Shown: piece by piece, positions 35,468 to 43,754 of the stretch | Position numbering within the stretch: the first letter of the stretch is position 1 | Layout of the letters: each line of letters starts with the position of its first letter | Source: Roseibium sp. | GTDB taxonomy: Bacteria > Pseudomonadota > Alphaproteobacteria > Rhizobiales > Stappiaceae | NCBI GenBank assembly: GCA_017643925.1 | Contig: JAEPML010000002.1 | Span: forward strand, 310,001 to 374,000 | Length of the DNA stretch: 64,000 bases | Direction: 5' to 3' | Translations under genes and position numbers: made by a program | Notes under the pieces: generated by a model | What the model saw: the letters and a program-made list of their open reading frames with translations, nothing else | Databases searched by the model: none | Told to the model about the DNA's origin: nothing

Positions 35468-36106
35468 TCAGGGAAGCGGGTGGCGCGCGAGGAAGCGCGC
35501 GATCTCGGCCTTGGTCGGCTTTCGCCCCGAAAAGATTTCCGCATAGAGCGGCATGCGTTTGAGGCGCGGTTCCAGCGGCTCGAACGGACCGTCCTTCTTC
35601 ATCGAGATGTAGCCTATCTGGGTCTGGTAGACCGTGTTGGCGCGAATGTTTGCATATTGTGTTTCGTAGCCGAAGCGCTCGAACATCGCCTGAAACGCCT
35701 CAACGCGGACAATATCGGCCTCGTCCAGCATGCGGGCGAGTTCGCGATCCGTATGCGCCCAGTTTCTGACGGCAAATTCCAGTCTTGAATCGAAGAGGTC
35801 CGGCAGGAGCCAGAGATCGAAGATGTTCAGGATCGCCTCTGCAATCGTTTCGGCATAATCCTCTGTCCGCTTGATCAGGTTACCCGTGTTCTTCGCCTGC
35901 CATAGCGTGATCAAGGCATTTAGCAGGTCGTCCCGATCTGAAAAGTGTCCATAGAAACTGGTGCGCGACAGGCCGAGGCGATCCGCCAGAGGCATGACCT
36001 TAACAGCGTCAATGCCGCTCTCCAGAAGCGCCTCGTAGGCGGCGTTTATCCAGATTTCCCGAGTGCCGCGCCATCCGGACGTTTTTTCAATCAGGGGCTT
36101 TGTCAT
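35468..36106 (-). CDS. TetR/AcrR-family regulator
   Basis: This 212-aa protein has a TetR DNA-binding head (REIWINAAYEALLESG, then MPLADRLGLSRTSFYGHFSDRDDLL) and a C-terminal ligand domain rich in aromatic residues. It is divergent from the demethylase flavoprotein gene at 36275. The 168-bp gap carries a perfect palindrome over the likely promoter. By that arrangement it probably represses the demethylation genes and releases on binding their substrate or product. Confidence 0.9.
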   Translation of the reverse strand: MTKPLIEKTSGWRGTREIWINAAYEALLESGIDAVKVMPLADRLGLSRTSFYGHFSDRDDLLNALITLWQAKNTGNLIKRTEDYAETIAEAILNIFDLWLLPDLFDSRLEFAVRNWAHTDRELARMLDEADIVRVEAFQAMFERFGYETQYANIRANTVYQTQIGYISMKKDGPFEPLEPRLKRMPLYAEIFSGRKPTKAEIARFLARHPLP

Positions 36107-36147
36107 TCAGTCTCGGTAGCAGTGCAAAATGTGGATTTCAATCAAAA

Positions 36148-36193
36148 TTGACACCTGTGTACTCAAAAGCGACATAGATGTCGTTTTTGCGAC
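36148..36193. promoter_or_regulatory. promoter and TetR-type operator of the demethylase locus
   Basis: TTGACA at 36148-36153 is a perfect -35 box on the plus strand. About 17 bp further, CGACATAGATGTCG (36170-36183) is an exact 14-bp palindrome, extended by A-tracts and T-tracts. A third half-site gives GTCG-N6-CGAC (36180-36193). The operator covers the expected -10, as for a repressor. The regulator is presumably the divergent TetR. Confidence 0.6.
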
Positions 36194-36274
36194 TTTTCAA
36201 TGCGCAACCTTCGGACTTACTGTCACTTCAGGACCTCTCGCCTTGGACGGCAGGTCACACTGAGGGAGATATGA

Positions 36275-38311
36275 ATGTCCAGGGATCCGCTGTTGCAGCC
36301 GTATCAGCTCAAGCATCTGACATTGAAGAACCGCATCATGATCACGTCCCATGAGCCTGCCTATCCGGAAGACGGCATGCCCAAGGATCGTTACAGGGCC
36401 TATCACGAAACACGGGCAAAGGCCGGTGTCGCACTGACCATGACCGCTGGATCGGCGGCCGTCTCCCGAAATTCCCCGCCCGTCTTCAACAACATCCTCG
36501 CCTACAAGGATGAAGTGGTTCCCTGGATCCGGCGCCTGACAGATGCCTGTCACGATCACGGCTGTGCCGTCATGATCCAGTTGACGCATCTTGGGCGCAG
36601 GACCCACTGGAACAAGGGCGACTGGCTGCCCTCGGTCTCTTCCAGCCATGAGCGCGAGCCGGCCCATCGGGCTTTCCCCAAGCAGGTCGAGGACTGGGAC
36701 ATCGATCGCATCGTCGCGGATTATGCCGACGCCGCCGAGCGCATGAAGGAAGGCGGAATGGATGGCATCGAGCTGCAGGCCTACGGTCACCTGATGGACC
36801 AGTTCTGGTCTCCCCTGACCAACACGCTGGACAATGAATATGGCGGTTCGCTGGAAAACCGGATGCGGTTTTCACAGCGCGTGATCGACGCGGTCCGCGA
36901 GCGGGTCGGAGACGAGTTCATCGTCGGCATTCGCTTTACCGCTGACGAAGATCTTGAAGGCGGTATTTCGCCGGAAGAGGGCCTGGAAATCGCTCGGGCG
37001 CTCAAGGAAACCGGCAAGATCGACTTTCTTAACGTGATCCGCGGGCACATCGATACCGATCCGGGATTGACCGACGTTATTCCTGTACAGGGTATGCGGA
37101 ACGCACCGCATCTCGATTTCGCAGGCCGTATCCGGAAAGAGATCGGATTGCCGACGTTTCACGCCGCCAAGATCCCGGATGTGGCCACCGCCCGTCACGC
37201 CATTGCCGAGGGTCTGCTCGACATGGTCGGCATGACACGGGCGCATATGGCCGACCCGATGGTTGTGAAGAAAATTTCCGAGAACCGGGAAGGGGACATC
37301 CGTCCCTGTGTCGGTGCGACATACTGCCTCGACCGTATCTATCAGGCCGGGGACGCCCTTTGCATCCACAACGCCGCGACCGGCCGTGAACTGACAATGC
37401 CTCATGAAATTCCGGAGGCGAAGGCGAAGAAAAAGATCGTGATCGTCGGCGCGGGGCCGGCCGGCATGGAAGCAGCCCGGGTTGCCTCCGAGCGGGGCCA
37501 TGCCGTGACCGTCTTCGAGGCGGCTCCCGATGCCGGCGGCCAGATCAGGTTGACAGCGCAATCCGAGCGCCGCCGCGAAATGATCTCGATCATCGAATGG
37601 CGAATGGAACAGTGCCTGGCGCGCGATGTGCAGTTTCGCTTCAACACATTTGCGGAAGTGTCTGATGTCACTGCCGAAGAACCGGACGTTGTGATCGTTG
37701 CGACCGGCGGGCTGCCGCATACGGACGTGCTTGGTGAGGGAAATGATCTGGTTGTTTCCGCCTGGGATATCATCGCCGGTGATGTCAAACCCGGGAAAAG
37801 CGTTCTCGTCTATGATGATGCCGGTGATCACCCGGCGCTCCAGGCCGCCGAAATGATCGCCGGAACCGGTGCACACGTTGAAATCATGACGCCCGACCGG
37901 TCCTTCGCCCCCGATGTCATGGCCATGAACCTCGTGCCTTACATGCGTTCGCTGCAAGACAAGGATGTGCGCTTCACGGTGACCTACCGGCTGAAATCGG
38001 TCAAACGTGCAGGAAACCAACTCTCGGCCGTGATTGGCACCGACTATTCAAGTCACGTCGAGGAGCGTGCGTTCGATCAGATCGTCGTCAATCACGGTAC
38101 CATGCCGATGGACGAACTCTATTTCGAGCTGAAGCCGCATTCCCGGAATCTCGGCGCGGTTGATCAGGAAGCGCTGATTTTCGGGAAGTCACAGCCGATG
38201 ACAGCCAATCCGGGCGGTGACTTCGCACTTTTTCGCATCGGGGACGCCGTGTCCGCACGCAACACCCACGCAGCCATCTACGACGCGCTGAGGCTCATGA
38301 AGGACGTCTGA
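36275..38311 (+). CDS. FMN/Fe-S oxidoreductase, N-methylproline/dimethylglycine demethylase type (StcD/DgcA-like)
   Basis: This 678-aa protein has an old-yellow-enzyme TIM barrel (1-about 370: IMITSHEPAYPEDGMPKDRY, MIQLTHLGRRTHW, ENRMRFSQRVIDAVRE). A cysteine cluster follows (about 348-366), then a dinucleotide-binding domain (KIVIVGAGPAGMEAARVASERGH). This is the trimethylamine-dehydrogenase/dienoyl-CoA-reductase build. The gene neighbourhood (Rieske demethylase and reductase) points to removal of an N-methyl group from a betaine breakdown product. I recall StcD of Sinorhizobium at a similar length; DgcA is the other option, but no dgcB is present. The Fe-S motif has one cysteine fewer than the usual C-x2-C-x3-C-x11-C. 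Confidence is good for the fold and fair for the substrate class. Confidence 0.82.
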   Translation: MSRDPLLQPYQLKHLTLKNRIMITSHEPAYPEDGMPKDRYRAYHETRAKAGVALTMTAGSAAVSRNSPPVFNNILAYKDEVVPWIRRLTDACHDHGCAVMIQLTHLGRRTHWNKGDWLPSVSSSHEREPAHRAFPKQVEDWDIDRIVADYADAAERMKEGGMDGIELQAYGHLMDQFWSPLTNTLDNEYGGSLENRMRFSQRVIDAVRERVGDEFIVGIRFTADEDLEGGISPEEGLEIARALKETGKIDFLNVIRGHIDTDPGLTDVIPVQGMRNAPHLDFAGRIRKEIGLPTFHAAKIPDVATARHAIAEGLLDMVGMTRAHMADPMVVKKISENREGDIRPCVGATYCLDRIYQAGDALCIHNAATGRELTMPHEIPEAKAKKKIVIVGAGPAGMEAARVASERGHAVTVFEAAPDAGGQIRLTAQSERRREMISIIEWRMEQCLARDVQFRFNTFAEVSDVTAEEPDVVIVATGGLPHTDVLGEGNDLVVSAWDIIAGDVKPGKSVLVYDDAGDHPALQAAEMIAGTGAHVEIMTPDRSFAPDVMAMNLVPYMRSLQDKDVRFTVTYRLKSVKRAGNQLSAVIGTDYSSHVEERAFDQIVVNHGTMPMDELYFELKPHSRNLGAVDQEALIFGKSQPMTANPGGDFALFRIGDAVSARNTHAAIYDALRLMKDV

Positions 38312-38340
38312 CTGTCGCCAGTTGCAAAGACCAAAAATCA

Positions 38341-38375
38341 GGCATGTCTTACTTGAATAAGGGCATGCCGTTTTT
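38341..38375 (+). terminator. terminator-like hairpin between flavoprotein and Rieske genes
   Basis: GGCATG-t-CTTA (38341-38351) pairs with TAAGGGCATGCC (38358-38369) apart from one small bulge, and GTTTTT follows directly. It lies in the 148-bp gap between two genes that act in one pathway. Either transcription is reduced here or the Rieske gene has its own promoter. Confidence 0.7.
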
Positions 38376-38459
38376 GTGCGATGCCGGTGGCAGCGCCTGC
38401 GCGTAATTTTCGACCCGGTGAAAGCGCCGCGAGAGTCGGCTCAAACAGGATATTCAGCC

Positions 38460-39695
38460 ATGCAGAGCGAAGCAGAGGTTTTCTCCCTCTTGAAGGGACG
38501 CCGGCCGGGCTATTCCCTGCCGCAGGCCTTTTATGGCGACAGCAACGTGTTCCAGGCCGATCTGAAACACATCTGGTACAAGGAATGGGTCTTCGCCGTC
38601 CCGGCGGCTGAACTTCCCAAGTCCGGGAACTATGTCACGCTGCAGATCGGGGCCTATTCCATCATCGTTGTGCGAGGCTCGGACGGTGCCATTCGCGCCT
38701 TCCACAATTCCTGCCGTCATCGCGGCAGCCGGATTTGCGCCAGTGCCAAGGGGTCTTCGCCGAAGCTTGTCTGCCCCTATCATCAATGGACCTACGAACT
38801 GGACGGAAAGCTGCTGTGGGCGCGGGAAATGGGGCCTGACTTCAACCCGGATGATCACGGTTTGAAGACGGTTCACTGCGTGAACGTGTCCGGCATGGTT
38901 TTCATCTGCCTCGCTCGGGTCGCACCATCGACGTCGGAGCTCGAAAAACAGGCCGCCCGGTATCTTGGACCGCATGACCTGGGAAATCTGAAAGTCGCGC
39001 ATCAGTCGACCATCACGGAACAGGCCAACTGGAAACTGGTGCTGGAAAACAATCGGGAATGCTACCACTGCTCGGGGTCACACCCATCCCTGTGCCGCAC
39101 CTTTCCGGACGACCCGAACCTTGTTGGAGGGGACGATTCGACAACTTCCAATGCGGGAAGGGACCATGTCGAGCGATGCGAACGTGCGGGATTGCCGTCC
39201 AAATACACCATCGATCCAACGGAACAGTGGCGCTTCGTGCGCATTCCATTCCTTGGCGATGCCGTAAGCTACACCATGGACGGCAAGGCAGCTGTCTCCA
39301 AACGGGTTGGCTCCATTCCTTTCGACAATGCCGGATCCTGTCTCTTTTTCCACTATCCGAACACGTGGAACCATTTCCTGTCGGATCAGGTGCTGACGTT
39401 CCGGGTTCTGCCGGTCGGGCCCATGGAGACGCAGGTGACGACGACCTGGCTGGTCCACAAGGATGCCGAGGAAGGTGTCGATTACGACATCAAGCGCCTG
39501 ACGGAAGTCTGGATCAACACCAATGACGAAGACCGTCAGATCGTCGAGGAAAACCAGATCGGGATCAATTCGCCTGCCTATGAACCGGGACCTTATTCTC
39601 CTGCACAGGAAAGCGGTGTCATCCAGTTTATCGACTGGTACGCCCAGGCCCTCGAGAAGAGCCTGATCGGTGGTTTCAAGGTTGCTGCGGAGTAA
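38460..39695 (+). CDS. Rieske oxygenase alpha subunit, betaine demethylase (Stc2/GbcA-like)
   Basis: This 411-aa protein has a Rieske [2Fe-2S] site, CRHRGSRIC near residue 85 then CPYHQWTYELDG, and a non-haem iron domain with the bridging sequence ENNRECYHCSGSHP. It resembles stachydrine demethylase Stc2 and glycine betaine monooxygenase GbcA in structure and length, including the end YSPAQESGVIQFIDWYAQALE. It should oxidatively remove one N-methyl group of a quaternary amine and release formaldehyde. The ATG at 38460 has AGGA nine bases upstream. The reductase follows four bases after its stop. The specific betaine is unproved. Confidence 0.88.
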   Translation: MQSEAEVFSLLKGRRPGYSLPQAFYGDSNVFQADLKHIWYKEWVFAVPAAELPKSGNYVTLQIGAYSIIVVRGSDGAIRAFHNSCRHRGSRICASAKGSSPKLVCPYHQWTYELDGKLLWAREMGPDFNPDDHGLKTVHCVNVSGMVFICLARVAPSTSELEKQAARYLGPHDLGNLKVAHQSTITEQANWKLVLENNRECYHCSGSHPSLCRTFPDDPNLVGGDDSTTSNAGRDHVERCERAGLPSKYTIDPTEQWRFVRIPFLGDAVSYTMDGKAAVSKRVGSIPFDNAGSCLFFHYPNTWNHFLSDQVLTFRVLPVGPMETQVTTTWLVHKDAEEGVDYDIKRLTEVWINTNDEDRQIVEENQIGINSPAYEPGPYSPAQESGVIQFIDWYAQALEKSLIGGFKVAAE

Positions 39696-39699
39696 GTCC

Positions 39700-40773
39700 A
39701 TGATCCCGATGCCTGGGCGAGAGACGCCGGTCTGGAGCGATGCCGAGCTTCTAGAATGCGTGATGGTGGTGCCCGAAGCGCCGGATGTGAAGACGTTCTC
39801 GTTCCGGCCACCTTCGGGTGCAACCTTCGTTTACAAGGCCGGGCAATTCCTGACGCTGGATCTGCCGGTTCCAGGTGGCAATGTCCAGCGGACCTACACC
39901 ATATCGTCGTCCCCCGTGTCGAATGCCTATCTCTCCGTCACGGTAAAGGCGCAGCCCGGCAGCGTCGGCACAAGATGGATGCTGGACCATCTGGTGCCGG
40001 GAATGAGGATCAAGGCCTTTGGTCCGGCGGGCCTGTTTCATCTGCCGCCCAATCCGGACGGCAAATACCTTTTCATATCCGCAGGTTCCGGCGTCACGCC
40101 GATGATGTCCATGGCGACCACGCTTTTCGAGCGCGGCGAGGACCCGGACATATGTTTCATTCAATGCGCGCGCCGACCGGTGGACCTGATCTTCCGCAAG
40201 AAGCTGGAATACATGGCGAGCCGTGTCACGGGCCTGCAACTGCATTTTGTCGTTCGTGACAATGACCCCTACGAGGTCTGGACGGGTTATCGCGGCTATT
40301 TCAACCAGCTCATGCTCGGCTTGATGTGCAATGACTATCTGGAGCGCGACGTCTATTGCTGCGGCCCGGAAGGCTTCATGGATGCAGTGCGCGAAATCCT
40401 GAACGCGCTTGGCTTCGATATGGACCGCTACCACCAGGAAAGCTTCCAGGCTCCTGCAGAAACCAAGGCGGAGCTCACCGAGTTCGATGATGTCGTGCCT
40501 CAGGAAGACACCCAGGCACAGATCGTGTTTGCCAGCTCGAATGTCTCGGCCTTGTGTTCCGAGACGGACACGATCCTGGCGGTTGCCAAGGATGCCGGGC
40601 TCAATATTCCGTCGGGCTGTACATTCGGTGTCTGCGGAACCTGTAAGGTGAAAAAGGTTGCCGGTGACGTGCACATGGTCCATTCCGGCGGCATCAGCGA
40701 TGAGGATGTCGAGGCAGGCTATATCCTGGCCTGCTGCGCCAACCCGATCGGAACCGTGGAAGTCGAGGTCTGA
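39700..40773 (+). CDS. ferredoxin-NAD(P)H reductase subunit of the Rieske demethylase (GbcB-like)
   Basis: This 357-aa protein has three domains in order: an FAD domain with RTYTISSSP (about residue 66), an NAD domain with GSGVTPMMSM and CCGPEGFMDAV, and a C-terminal plant-type [2Fe-2S] ferredoxin with CTFGVCGTCKVKK and a late cysteine. It takes electrons from NAD(P)H to the Rieske oxygenase. It starts 4 bp after that gene and is surely co-transcribed. It ends 1 bp before the convergent AlkD-like gene. The function is clear from the context; the symbol depends on the substrate. Confidence 0.9.
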   Translation: MIPMPGRETPVWSDAELLECVMVVPEAPDVKTFSFRPPSGATFVYKAGQFLTLDLPVPGGNVQRTYTISSSPVSNAYLSVTVKAQPGSVGTRWMLDHLVPGMRIKAFGPAGLFHLPPNPDGKYLFISAGSGVTPMMSMATTLFERGEDPDICFIQCARRPVDLIFRKKLEYMASRVTGLQLHFVVRDNDPYEVWTGYRGYFNQLMLGLMCNDYLERDVYCCGPEGFMDAVREILNALGFDMDRYHQESFQAPAETKAELTEFDDVVPQEDTQAQIVFASSNVSALCSETDTILAVAKDAGLNIPSGCTFGVCGTCKVKKVAGDVHMVHSGGISDEDVEAGYILACCANPIGTVEVEV

Positions 40774-40774
40774 G

Positions 40775-41479
40775 CTAGGCTTGAACCAACCCGAGCCGCA
40801 CCAAGACCTTGTCTGAGCTGAGCTCGCGAACGGCTTCCCGCCCGATCTTGCGCGCAGTCTTGTCTTCGGACGCGTGAAGCTCTTGCGCGAGGGCCAGTGC
40901 GGGTCCGTGCAGGGCGGCGGATCGCTTGCCGATCTGCCGCAACGCCCAATGAACTGCTTTCCAGACGAAGTTTCGCCCGTCACCGGACGCATTTTGGATC
41001 AGCTCGAAATAGTCGTGAAACTCTTCGTCCGGCGCCGACTTAGCATGAACAGCCCGCCAGGCGATCAGCGCGAAAGCGGCCCGTTTGACGAATTCACGTT
41101 CATCAGCCGCAAAGGGAGCAACAAGCCGATCGGACTCCTTTTGACGTGCGAGAACATTGGTCAACTGATCGCAGAGGTCCCAGGAGCCGATGTCTTCCAG
41201 CCAGGCCGTTGCCAGTTCCGAAGACATGGCCTTTGGCGGCGTCAACAGGATTGCCAGCAACCGTGCCTCGTGGAAACCCGTTGCCCAGAGTTCACGGGCA
41301 AGGTCCGGTGACTTCCCGATCCGGCGGGCGAGGGGACGCAGCACCGACATGGGCACGCCAAAGGCGTGCGTTGTGTCGATGCCGAACCGCGCCATACCGG
41401 CGCGGTTGTCTTCGGATCCGTTTGCCTTCAGTTCATCAAGAACTGTGGTGACGGTCCAGCCTGTTGTTCCCGCGCTCAT
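40775..41479 (-). CDS. AlkD-like DNA alkylation repair protein
   Basis: This 234-aa all-helical HEAT-repeat protein matches the DNA alkylation repair (AlkD) family: MARFGIDTTHAFGVPMSVLRPLARRIG near the start, then LWATGFHEARLLAILL, SWDLCDQLTNVL and REFVKRAAFALIAW. It would excise N3- or N7-alkylated bases without base flipping. It is convergent with the demethylase reductase gene (1-bp gap) and 12 bp downstream of the 3-hydroxyisobutyrate-dehydrogenase-like gene on the same strand. A link to methyl-group chemistry nearby is suggestive only. Confidence 0.88.
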   Translation of the reverse strand: MSAGTTGWTVTTVLDELKANGSEDNRAGMARFGIDTTHAFGVPMSVLRPLARRIGKSPDLARELWATGFHEARLLAILLTPPKAMSSELATAWLEDIGSWDLCDQLTNVLARQKESDRLVAPFAADEREFVKRAAFALIAWRAVHAKSAPDEEFHDYFELIQNASGDGRNFVWKAVHWALRQIGKRSAALHGPALALAQELHASEDKTARKIGREAVRELSSDKVLVRLGLVQA

Positions 41480-41491
41480 CGCATTGAGGGG

Positions 41492-42373
41492 TCAGGATTT
41501 GTCCGCGTTGCCAAGGCGCGCAATCAGGCTGGATGTATCCCAGCGATTGCCGCCCATGGCCTGGACTTCGGCATAAAACTGGTCGACCAGTGCGGTCACA
41601 GGCAGGCGAGCGCCTGTGTCGTTTGCGGTCTTCAGGCAGATGCCGAGATCCTTGCGCATCCAGTCCACGGCAAAGCCATAGTCGAACTTGCCAGCATCCA
41701 TCGTTTCCCAGCGGTTTTCCATCTGCCAGGATTGGGCGGCTCCACCGCGAATGGCAGATATGACCTTTTCAACGTCGAGATCAGCTTTTTGTGCAAAATG
41801 GATGGCTTCCGACAGGCCCTGAACAAGCCCGGCGATGCAGATCTGGTTGACCATCTTGGTGAGCTGGCCAGCACCACTTTCGCCCATCAGTCCGACAAAT
41901 TTGGAAAAACACTCGATAACCGGCTTCGCCGCGTCGAAGTCGGCCTGGTCACCGCCGCACATCACGGTCAGTACGCCATTTTCCGCGCCGGCCTGGCCGC
42001 CGGAGACGGGGGCATCAATGAAACCGCAGCCCTTGGCTTTTGCGGCGGCGTGAAGTTCACGCGCAACTTCCGCGGATGCGGTTGTGTTATCGATGAAATT
42101 CGCACCTTCCTTCAGCCCGTGAAAGGCACCGTCCGCACCGGTCGTTACAGATCGCAGGTCATCATCGTTGCCGACGCAGGCAAAAACGAAATCGCAGCCT
42201 TCGGCCGCTTCCCGTGGTGTTGTCGCGAAACTGCCACCGTATTCCTTGGCCCATTTTTCCGCTTTGGCAGTCGTTCGGTTGTAAACCGTGACGTCATGTC
42301 CGCCCTTTGTCTTCAGGTAACCGGCCATCGGATATCCCATGACGCCCAGACCGATGAATGCAACCTTTGCCAT
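41492..42373 (-). CDS. 3-hydroxyisobutyrate dehydrogenase-family NAD(P)-dependent oxidoreductase
   Basis: This 293-aa beta-hydroxyacid dehydrogenase has the Rossmann start KVAFIGLGVMGYPMAGYL. It also has the substrate-binding DAPVSGGQAGAENGVLTVMCGG (about residue 118) and the catalytic lysine in GAGQLTKMVNQI (about residue 171). Family members reduce or oxidise 3-hydroxyisobutyrate, tartronate semialdehyde or succinic semialdehyde. It could partner with mmsA in valine breakdown, though mmsA is 30 kb away. AAGGGG lies ten bases before the ATG. The substrate is not decided. Confidence 0.87.
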   Translation of the reverse strand: MAKVAFIGLGVMGYPMAGYLKTKGGHDVTVYNRTTAKAEKWAKEYGGSFATTPREAAEGCDFVFACVGNDDDLRSVTTGADGAFHGLKEGANFIDNTTASAEVARELHAAAKAKGCGFIDAPVSGGQAGAENGVLTVMCGGDQADFDAAKPVIECFSKFVGLMGESGAGQLTKMVNQICIAGLVQGLSEAIHFAQKADLDVEKVISAIRGGAAQSWQMENRWETMDAGKFDYGFAVDWMRKDLGICLKTANDTGARLPVTALVDQFYAEVQAMGGNRWDTSSLIARLGNADKS

Positions 42374-42396
42374 TGAAGACGTTCCCCTTGCAGTAG

Positions 42397-42421
42397 AAGG
42401 CCCGGTGAATGACCGGGCCTT
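42397..42421. terminator. 10-bp perfect hairpin upstream of the dehydrogenase gene
   Basis: AAGGCCCGGT (42397-42406) and ACCGGGCCTT (42412-42421) are exact complements with a GAATG loop. On the minus strand it follows the 46-aa ORF (42488-42628) and precedes the dehydrogenase start, so it may end that transcript. The run after it is only CTT CTACTG, so the terminator is weak. Confidence 0.45.
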
Positions 42422-42487
42422 TAAGAATAGTGGTTCGTCATGGTTCTAAGGCATTTGACCGCAGCTGTCAGGGTCTGGTGACCGCGG

Positions 42488-42628
42488 TCAGCGTGTTTTG
42501 CGGCCGGGGATCCGGAACCAGCGGCGCCTGGACCGGTTTTCAAGCTCGACTTCCGTTGCCGGTGCCGGGCGAGTGTGCGGGGTGAACCGGCTAGCTTCCA
42601 GGAAGGACTGTGCGTATATATTCAACAT
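42488..42628 (-). CDS. 46-aa hypothetical protein divergent from LysR gene
   Basis: A short gene too small for ordinary gene calling: it starts MLNIYAQSFLEASRFTPHTR and ends with a basic RRRWFRIPGRKTR tail. An AAAGGA ribosome site lies about ten bases upstream. It is divergent from the LysR gene at 42728 (99-bp gap) and is followed by a hairpin. Its layout suggests regulation by that LysR. I do not recognise a family; homologue searches would decide if it is real. Confidence 0.5.
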   Translation of the reverse strand: MLNIYAQSFLEASRFTPHTRPAPATEVELENRSRRRWFRIPGRKTR

Positions 42629-42727
42629 GGTCTTACATCCTTTGTTTGTCTGTCTGGCAATAATCTGGCTATATTCAGAGCGAAAAGCCAGTCAGGAAGA
42701 TTTTCAAATTGTAAGGTGAAGTTACAT

Positions 42728-43618
42728 ATGGATTGGAGATCCCTTCCATCTCTCAGCAGCCTCAGGGCTTTTGTTGCCGTCGCGGAGAACAAGAGCCTGT
42801 CAGGTGCAGGCCGGGAACTGAACGTGACCCATGCCGCGATCAGTCAGCAGGTCAGGGCGCTGGAGGGCTTTCTGGGACGACAATTGGTTGTGCGTGATGG
42901 GCGAGGCATCGCCCTGACACCTGAGGGCACGCAGCTTTGCAACGGGCTGAGCCAGGGCTTTGAAACAATCCTGGAAACGGTGGAGGAACTGCAGCGGGAG
43001 GATGCCGCGCGGCCACTCAATATCACCATGACACCGTCTTTCGCAGTCAGTTGGCTGATGCCACGGATCAACGATTTCCGCCACAAGCATCCGGACATCG
43101 AACTAATGCTCAACCCGGCCGCCGATGTGGTGGAACTGCGTCCCGGTGGTGTCGACCTCGCCATCCGCTTCGGGAACGGTGAGTGGGCAGGCCTGGATTC
43201 AGAACTCTTCATTCCCACCAACTTCGTGGTGGTTGGCGCGAGCAGCCTGATCGGCGACAGAGCCATCAACAGGCCGGAAGACATTCTCGACTACCCCTGG
43301 CTTCAGGAATACGGCACCAACGAACTCACGATCTGGTTGGAGCGTCAAGGTGTGGTTCCAAAGGGCAAACTGAACATCACCCACCTGCCGGGCTATATGG
43401 TTTTGGAGGGACTGCGCCGAGGAGAAGGTATTTCAGCAACAGCAAAGGTCTTTGTTGAATCCGACATTGCCGCCGGAAATCTGCGTATTCTGTTTGAAGA
43501 CGGCGTCTATCCAGGGGCGGGCTATCACCTTGTTACGCGCCCAGGCGTCAAGCGGCCCCCGCTCAAGGCTTTCCTGAAATGGCTGCGGGATCTGCGTGCT
43601 GAACAGGAGGAGCGGTGA
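42728..43618 (+). CDS. LysR-family regulator, GcvA-like
   Basis: This 296-aa protein begins WRSLPSLSSLRAFVAVAENKS, then LNVTHAAISQQVRALEGFLG, the typical GcvA-group helix-turn-helix, and a substrate-binding domain with PSFAVSWLMPRINDF. The ATG at 42728 has AAGGTGA upstream and matches the family start; the frame is open further upstream without support. It is divergent from the 46-aa ORF. The target is not otherwise visible. Confidence 0.88.
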   Translation: MDWRSLPSLSSLRAFVAVAENKSLSGAGRELNVTHAAISQQVRALEGFLGRQLVVRDGRGIALTPEGTQLCNGLSQGFETILETVEELQREDAARPLNITMTPSFAVSWLMPRINDFRHKHPDIELMLNPAADVVELRPGGVDLAIRFGNGEWAGLDSELFIPTNFVVVGASSLIGDRAINRPEDILDYPWLQEYGTNELTIWLERQGVVPKGKLNITHLPGYMVLEGLRRGEGISATAKVFVESDIAAGNLRILFEDGVYPGAGYHLVTRPGVKRPPLKAFLKWLRDLRAEQEER

Positions 43619-43754
43619 GCAAGAGCCTTGGTTGGAACTTCCATTGATTTATTATTCTGTTGTTTCAGGGAGGAAATATCGTAGTTTTAGTACATTTTGA
43701 TGCGCATGATTTTTAGAAATTGTTGTTCTTGAGAAAGTAATTGTGAGGCAATAA

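Noticed and set aside
36872..38020. A 382-codon open frame opposite the demethylase flavoprotein
   Set aside because: Antisense shadow; the plus-strand gene has clear FMN and dinucleotide motifs.
39751..40992. A 413-codon open frame opposite the Rieske reductase
   Set aside because: It crosses two real genes in antisense and shows no recognisable motif or ribosome site.
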